NCBI GenBank assembly: GCA_036426205.1
Contig: CM071571.1
Span: 111,184,559 to 111,248,558 of the forward strand
Reading direction: 5' to 3'
DNA: 64,000 bases
Source of the DNA: Ascaphus truei
Lineage: Eukaryota; Chordata; Amphibia; Anura; Ascaphidae
Both the position numbers and the translations under genes were made by a program. Numbering within the stretch: the stretch's first letter is position 1; each line of letters begins with the position of its first letter. Positions 58,535-64,000 of this stretch are shown piece by piece. The notes beneath the pieces are model-generated. The model was not told the DNA's origin and ran no database searches. It saw only the letters and a list, made by a program, of their open reading frames with translations.

Positions 58535-60340
58535 ATGGAGGAATCCAATGATGATACAGATGCTGTATCAGATATAGAGATTGATACTTTTGTTCATTCC
58601 TGTGGGGATAATACTAGACGCTCCAGAAAAGCTGCACATCTTTTTGATGGTATTTTTGATATAACATGTGACGAACCATCAGATTTGACACACTATTTTG
58701 TTAAATTAGAAAAACTTCTAGTCCTCAATATAAGACTCTGGTGGGACATTACCTCACTAGAGAATTATATTAGATGTGACAGAATCCCTAGGGGGCTACG
58801 TATTAAAAAGGTGCCCTCCTTTGGGTTCACAAGTAATAAATTTGAACAAGATTGGATAAAAACTTTAGACACATGTTCCAGACAGCTAATGGAGCTTATT
58901 ATCCAACAAAAAACATTAGAGAAATCTAAACTGATGGAAGAGATAGCAATTTTACAAAATAAACTAAAACCATTTTCCAAAATGGAACAATTTACAAAAA
59001 ATGATAAAACGCTTTCTTTTAATGTGGACTCAATAGAAGAGACTATTAGCGAGAAAAAACATTCCAAATTCGAGAGAGATCGTATAGATTATACCAAAAG
59101 TCAGGTATACTGTTGGCAAAAACCACAAATCACAAAAGAATTTGCGGGTTCCAGTACACCAAGGGGGAATCCAAAACAATCAAAAAATTGGTCTAATAAA
59201 AATCCAAATAAATCTATTTTGAAGAACACTAGAACTGAGACCTCAAGTTTTGAATCAGATGTATCGGACTATGAGGCTAGGTCTCAGTCAGTGTCCTTTG
59301 ATAGATTTACTGGTCACTCTAGGGGCGATCGTGGGGCCACAGGTTATGATGATAGGAGTGCCTCTTCCTCATTTCACAACCAGAGTTTCTAAATCATCAG
59401 GGGCCAACCCTCCTCTGCTTTTTTACAGTCAAAACCCAAAGGGCCGACGATACAGAAGGTCAGAAAGGAACGAGGAAGCGAGGGAGAGGTCGCAAGAGGA
59501 AGAAATACAAGAATCTTCCTGATAATGTATAAATCTTGTACTCAGTGTAATCTTCCCTTGGATCAGTTGAATCTTTTGAATAAAGGTTTGGGATTCGCAC
59601 CCACTCAAAAATTCCAATTGTTTCAAACAGTTATAGATCTCCAGAAATTTACGCGCAAACTCTCTTTAAAAAAGCTATTTAGTTCTAGAAATCGATTGTT
59701 GGGTAAAAAATCAGATGGGGTTCCATCGACACCAATAGAGTCAAATTCTAATCTGCTTCAGGATTTAAATTTCCAAGAAAATTGCGTTATTTCAGACATG
59801 GAAACTCTGTTACTGTCACAAGGAGAACCTATCAATACATTCGTCCAACCTTTTTTTGGCTCAGAAGACTCGGGCTATAAGAAAAAATCTGTATTTTGCC
59901 CGAATTACAATAGAGGGCCATCAATAACTACTTTTGAAAGGTTGGTCGAACGCGATTTGAAATTTCTTTCTCAAGGTTTCTCTTATTCTAATATTAGTTC
60001 TGGGAATTTAACTTACTCTGAAGTACAACAAATTGAACACATTAAGAGCAATTCGGATATCGTGATCAGACATGCAGACAAAGGGGGAGCCTTAGTGATA
60101 TTGTCCTCTGAACAGTACAAAAGAGAAGCACTTAGGCAGCTTTGTGATGACAACTCGTATCAGACTCTTAAAAAAGATCCAACTTCATCTTATTCCCTAG
60201 AATTGACCGAACTATTAACCATGGGCAGCATTCTTAATGTCATTAGTCACAAAGAGATTGAATTTTTGAACTGTCCACATCCCGTGATTCCGGTATTCCA
60301 CCATCTCCCAAAGTTGACTATAATACCAGAGTTCCAAATA
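58535..60340 (+). pseudogene. PLE N-terminal half (third PLE copy)
   Basis: 58535-59392 (285 codons) starts MEESNDDTDAVSDIEID, then has KLEKLLVLNIRLWWDIT, IPRGLRIKKVPSF, a coiled-coil-like region and KFERDRIDYTKSQVYCW. A shifted frame to 59522 carries an RRYRRSERNEEARERS-type basic segment. 59525-60385 carries CTQCNLPLDQLNLLNKGLGF, FQLFQTVIDLQKFTRKLSL, IRHADKGGALVIL and VIPVFHHLPK, and then diverges before the PPGRP motif and the RT palm. About 60340 is the break point, 110 bp before the L1 begins. One frameshift near 59390 separates the two halves. It supplies the N-terminal domain missing from the copy at 25683. Confidence 0.82.
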
Positions 60341-60449
60341 CCCATCAGTGGTGTTTGGTCATTGTGTACATGTGTATATGCGTAAAACTAATTTGGTATA
60401 GACAATAACTTCACGCATATATACAGTTATATGTTTTTAAAAATTGTTT

Positions 60450-60596
60450 TATTGGAGGCGCATGCGCGATGGAAAGGCAGATGGCTGCTTAAGCCTAGAG
60501 CTCCGTCCCCCGCCAACTCATAAAAGCTGAAAAAACCACTTTTTTGCGATCTTTAATCCCCGGCACTTATACTCAGTAAATAAAGAGCACTCAGCG
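60450..60596 (+). mobile_element. L1 5' untranslated region
   Basis: A GC-rich start (GGAGGCGCATGCGCGATGG) runs to the ORF1 ATG. The start is approximate, and no target duplication can be tested because the 3' end lies outside the window. Confidence 0.55.
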
Positions 60597-61562
60597 ATGG
60601 CCCCGCAACCTAATAAAAATAAAGCCACGGGCGATCTTCGCAGATACCTCAACAGATCTGCGGCAAAGGGCTCCGGAGCCGAAATGGCGGCGAGCTCAGC
60701 CGCGGGGTCGGACTCCGACCGCGAGGAGGAAGCAGTGGAGGAGCCTGAACAGCTGCCGGTAAGGCGCTGTGATTTTGACCGGCTCTATAATGACATGCAT
60801 AAACTGTTTCGGGCAGAAATACAGGAACTTCGCAAGGAGGTTCAGGGAGTGGGGGAGCGCACAGGGGCGCTGGAAGAAAAAATGGCGGCAACTTCAAAAG
60901 CCATGCGAAAATCTGACAAGAGATCCTCACACTTACAAGCCCAAATCACAGAATTAGCAGAGCGGCAGGAAGATGCAGAGAACAGGGATCGCCGCAATAA
61001 CATACGGATCCGTGGCATCCCTGAAGAGATTACAGAGATAGACGACTTTGTTTCTCGCTGGATGGCGTCCCTGCTGCCCGACACCCCTACACCGGAGCTC
61101 CTGATGGACCGCTGCCACCGCGCTCTCAGGAGCCGACCTGTTGCTAATCAACAGCCACGCGATGTAATAGCACGACTGCATTACTTTCGTACCAGAGAAG
61201 CACTTTTCCAGAAGACACGCACCCAAAATGCCTGCAAGTTCGAAGAAACTAACCTCCAACTGTTTCAGGATCTCTCCCCGCTCACACTGGCTAGACGGCA
61301 GAAACTGCAGCCGGTCACGAGGCTCCTTCGGGACAGAGCCATTAGATATAGATGGACCTTCCCGTTCGGCCTACTTGTCATCAAGAACGGAAGGGCCATC
61401 TCCATGAGAGAACCAGAAGAGGGGGATGATTTCCTCCACAAACTGGGAGTGAAAGAGGCCCCGATCAACAGGCCTCAAGAGGAGCCATCACGAGAGGTGG
61501 ACTGGCGGAGAGTGGCTAGCCCCAAACGGAGCCGGGAGCCGCAGAAGGGCGACACCGATTAA
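60597..61562 (+). CDS. L1 ORF1 protein (RNA-binding, coiled coil)
   Basis: 321 uninterrupted codons. The N-terminal 60 residues are Ala/Glu-rich. A heptad-like coiled coil follows (about 60-125, MHKLFRAEIQELRKEVQGV). The RRM-like domain opens with ENRDRRNNIRIRGIPEEI (about 124-141), and the C-terminal domain has RDVIARLHYFRTREALFQK and a basic LARRQKLQPVTRLLRDRA. This is the order of L1 ORF1p (Transposase_22 type), which trimerises and chaperones L1 RNA. The ATG follows the 5' UTR directly. Absence of stops or shifts suggests a young insertion. ORF2 begins 1,448 bp downstream, an unusually long gap. Confidence 0.9.
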   Translation: MAPQPNKNKATGDLRRYLNRSAAKGSGAEMAASSAAGSDSDREEEAVEEPEQLPVRRCDFDRLYNDMHKLFRAEIQELRKEVQGVGERTGALEEKMAATSKAMRKSDKRSSHLQAQITELAERQEDAENRDRRNNIRIRGIPEEITEIDDFVSRWMASLLPDTPTPELLMDRCHRALRSRPVANQQPRDVIARLHYFRTREALFQKTRTQNACKFEETNLQLFQDLSPLTLARRQKLQPVTRLLRDRAIRYRWTFPFGLLVIKNGRAISMREPEEGDDFLHKLGVKEAPINRPQEEPSREVDWRRVASPKRSREPQKGDTD

Positions 61563-63010
61563 AACAAGGGACACTGCAATGTGTTTTACACTATGTAAAT
61601 CAGCCCAAACCAACTTAAAGTTTCCGCAGTTGCGGACCCAGTTTGCGTCAAAATGGCGCTGTTGACATACACTCTCACCCAAGCAGTGAGGAGACTGCCC
61701 CCACCGAAGCCCCAGCAATGGGACAAAAATATCCCCTTAAAAACACGTGGAAGCGATTGAACACTGTCCGACGAGCTGAAAAAGAAGATCAGCGGCACAC
61801 TTACCTTGTCGGGCGGCTGAGAAGAGAAAAGCGGGTCACGGTGGATGGCGGTGACACGCAGGTTGACCAAGATGGAGGCGTTCCTGGTCATGGCAGACGG
61901 AGAAACCAGCACCGGAAGAAGAAGGACCAGTGGCGGGAAGACAACGCGGGAAGACATCCATCTCTGTGACCAGCCGAGGAGAAAATGGCGCCGCCCGGAA
62001 GGACGTCACAGGATATGGCCCGGCGGCCATCTTGGTAGAGGCAGAGGTGGTACCATCTAAAGACAAGAGGCCAAAGGCGGACATACGTCATAGGCCCGCG
62101 ACGGACATTGTCGCGAGGAGTTTAAGCACCCACCATAGACATGTATTTCAGCCTAAACTCAGCCACATAAACACCAGTAAAGAAAACAATAAAAATCACA
62201 CACAGCTCACTATATAGGGAACATAAATCAGAAACACTGAGAGAATTAAAAGGGACTCCCGGGCCCTAGAGGTAAGGGGGGGAAAGAAAGGAGGTCCATA
62301 GCTCTATAAGCATAGGACACATCCCAGAACACAGAATACAGGCATAAGGAGAGTGAGTTACGGTCACACATGGTTCCGGTTTATCATAATAAAAAAAAAA
62401 AAAAAAGGGGGGGGAGAAGCAGAAAAAAGAGGGGGAGGGGGGGGGGAAGTTTAAAAAAAAAAAAAAAAAAAAAAAGTGGTTACTGTTTTTGTTTTATATG
62501 GCATTACTTGGCGGGGAGGAGAGGGAGGAGAGCTCACGCCTACCATCGTCATGGGACTCCACGTGGGCACCTGGGGGCTATCCCTCAGGGAGCCCATGCA
62601 AGACCCCACTGGGCCGGTGGGAGGGGACTCTAGAGACGGGAGGGAAACCGCCCGGGCTGGGGACCTGACCGGACACCCAGGAGGGGCAACCAGGGTGACA
62701 GCGGGGGGTCGACCTCGTCTGTACACCAAAGGTTCTATTTGTCTATGTTGTGTTCCCCATGTTTCCCCGGTGTGTGCCCCTTCGTTTTTCCCACATGCAG
62801 ACCGTGAGTCCAGAAACAAGGGCAAGGAACAGAGTCCGGAGATAGATCTGAGGACCACGCCCCATAACTGGGCCAGCAGTGTGCATGATAACACAAAGAG
62901 TCTTCCATACCAGCAGGCATCAGAGGGACCCTGGATAAGCACCCCAGCCGTCGTCACACCATGGGCTCTGTCGGTTGATTTCGAAAGAGAAAAGGTCAGG
63001 CAATACACTC
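61563..63010 (+). mobile_element. Long L1 inter-ORF region with two extra frames
   Basis: This 1.45-kb segment includes an A/G homopolymer tract (62390-62475). It has two open frames of 108 codons (61643-61969, basic and glutamine-rich) and 180 codons (62476-63018, proline/glycine-rich). The second overlaps the ORF2 start in ATGAGTAA (63011-63018). Neither matches a family I know. They may be chance frames, an amphibian-specific L1 feature, or an insertion. Confidence 0.5.
62390..62475 (+). repeat. A/G homopolymer tract
   Basis: Runs of A (up to about 25) alternate with runs of G. Prone to sequencing error, and it could mark an internal poly(A) junction. Confidence 0.9.
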
Positions 63011-64000
63011 ATGAGTAAAGGGATCACTATTATTTCACACAATGTGAAAGGCTTTAACAATCCAGGGAAACGCAGACTAGCGATGGCGGACTATAAAAAA
63101 ACAGACCCCGACATAATTTTGTTACAAGAAACGCATTTCTCCAAAACTAGCTCACCAAAATATATTGATTATAGATTTAGGAATTGGTTCTCAGCCTCAG
63201 CCACCAAAAAAAAAAGAGGAGTAGCTATTTTACTGCATAACCGTTTGCCCTTTGCGATTAAGACCATTAAAAAAGACTACAACGGCCGATTTTTAATTAT
63301 AATCGGCGAAATAAGAGGCCAACCGATCACACTGGCAAACGTTTATGCGCCAAGTGAAGGCACAGAAGCTTTCCTGGATCGGTTTTTCTCAGTCCTCCAG
63401 AGGATAGCACAGGGATGCATAATACTAGGGGGCGATTTTAATCAGACACTAGATCCAGTAATGGATAGATGCACCCCGAACGGCAAAGTTAAATCAAAGG
63501 TTAGACAAACCTGGAATAGAGGGCTGAGAGCTAATAATTTGTTAGATATATGGAGGGAACAACATCGCCAGGACAAAGGATTTACATTTTACTCCCACCC
63601 ACATGACAGATATAGTAGGATAGATTACCTCTTTGTATCCAATAGAATGGTTTCACAGATCTCCCACTCGGGCATCCACGATATTTCGTGGTCAGATCAT
63701 GCGCCGATAGAGCTGCGGTGCTCCGATTTTATTCTAGACAGACCAGGAGCGAACTGGAAACTAAATGAAGTTTTAATAAAAATCCCCGATATTGCACAAA
63801 AGGTAGGGGATAGAATCAGGGAATATTTTCAAGAGAATATGGGAAGCGTGAATTCGCAGGCTACCCTATGGGAGGCCCATAAGGCAACTCTGAGAGGAGA
63901 GCTCATAAGGATTGCAAGCAAGCGAAAGAGGGAGAAGGACACAAAAATTAATCGGTTACAAGAAGAATTGGCAGTCCTCTCAGCTCGACATAAAATTAGC
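63011..64000 (+). CDS. L1 ORF2, endonuclease domain (runs off the edge)
   Basis: 330 codons are open from the ATG at 63011 to the window edge. All apurinic-endonuclease motifs are in place: IISHNVKGFNNPGKRR (Asn), ILLQETHF (catalytic Glu), NVYAPSEG (Tyr), LGGDFNQTLDP (Asp/Asn), SRIDYLFVS and WSDHAPIEL (Asp-His). This is the target-nicking nuclease of L1-clade LINEs. The RT and cysteine-rich domains would follow outside. Together with the clean ORF1, this could be a recently active copy. Confidence 0.92.
   Translation, partial: MSKGITIISHNVKGFNNPGKRRLAMADYKKTDPDIILLQETHFSKTSSPKYIDYRFRNWFSASATKKKRGVAILLHNRLPFAIKTIKKDYNGRFLIIIGEIRGQPITLANVYAPSEGTEAFLDRFFSVLQRIAQGCIILGGDFNQTLDPVMDRCTPNGKVKSKVRQTWNRGLRANNLLDIWREQHRQDKGFTFYSHPHDRYSRIDYLFVSNRMVSQISHSGIHDISWSDHAPIELRCSDFILDRPGANWKLNEVLIKIPDIAQKVGDRIREYFQENMGSVNSQATLWEAHKATLRGELIRIASKRKREKDTKINRLQEELAVLSARHKIS

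Noticed and set aside
60649..60930. - strand frames across L1 ORF1
   Set aside because: Shadows of the real ORF1, lacking any motif.

Overview
The window is vertebrate nuclear DNA. The repeats point to an amphibian, most likely a frog: Penelope-like elements (PLEs) with a GIY-YIG endonuclease, L2/CR1-like and L1-clade LINEs, tRNA-derived SINEs with a conserved core, and many hAT-type MITEs. No bacterial, organellar or complete host gene is present. There is one 41-base assembly gap (51201-51241), and single-base drop-outs around it look like uncorrected long-read error.

Layout: 1-8.7 kb is a decayed PLE on the + strand. Its RT palm is deleted, its 3' region carries a 366-bp tandem repeat, and a 1.9-kb hAT element full of a C-rich minisatellite is inserted in it. 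9.4-11.0 kb is a 1.6-kb inverted dimer of a hammerhead-like pseudo-LTR. 11-24 kb is mostly intron-like sequence with MITEs, an L2 fragment and candidate exons. 24.9-27.3 kb is a 5'-truncated PLE (- strand) that keeps an RT-GIY-YIG reading frame. 28-49 kb holds hAT MITEs, two SINEs, two L2/CR1-like LINEs (- strand), an L1 fragment (+ strand) and a 637-bp palindromic hAT MITE. 50-53.5 kb holds hammerhead-like PLE relics and a ~400-bp tandem array. 56.5-57.1 kb is a C-rich minisatellite. 58.5-60.3 kb is the N-terminal half of a third PLE. 60.4 kb to the right edge is an L1 with an intact ORF1 and an intact ORF2 endonuclease that runs off the window.

The main finding is the array at 51.36-53.16 kb. 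Each complete ~390-404-bp monomer encodes, on the - strand, a type-I hammerhead ribozyme with a two-base-pair stem III. Just upstream on the same strand is a sequence matching the snRNA-gene PSE, preceded by octamers and an SPH/Staf-like motif arranged like a DSE. That is the organisation described for newt Satellite 2, and it also resembles animal retrozymes thought to be mobilised by PLEs. Degenerate hammerhead-like motifs recur in the PLE pseudo-LTRs across the window.

A candidate host gene on the + strand is supported by splice-site-flanked, phase-compatible open segments at 19974-20068, 22932-22961, 23209-23247, 23585-23658, 30167-30260 and a stop-bearing last segment at 49786-49869. I do not recognise the protein. 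The PLE, hAT, SINE and LINE insertions between 24 and 49 kb would lie in its introns.
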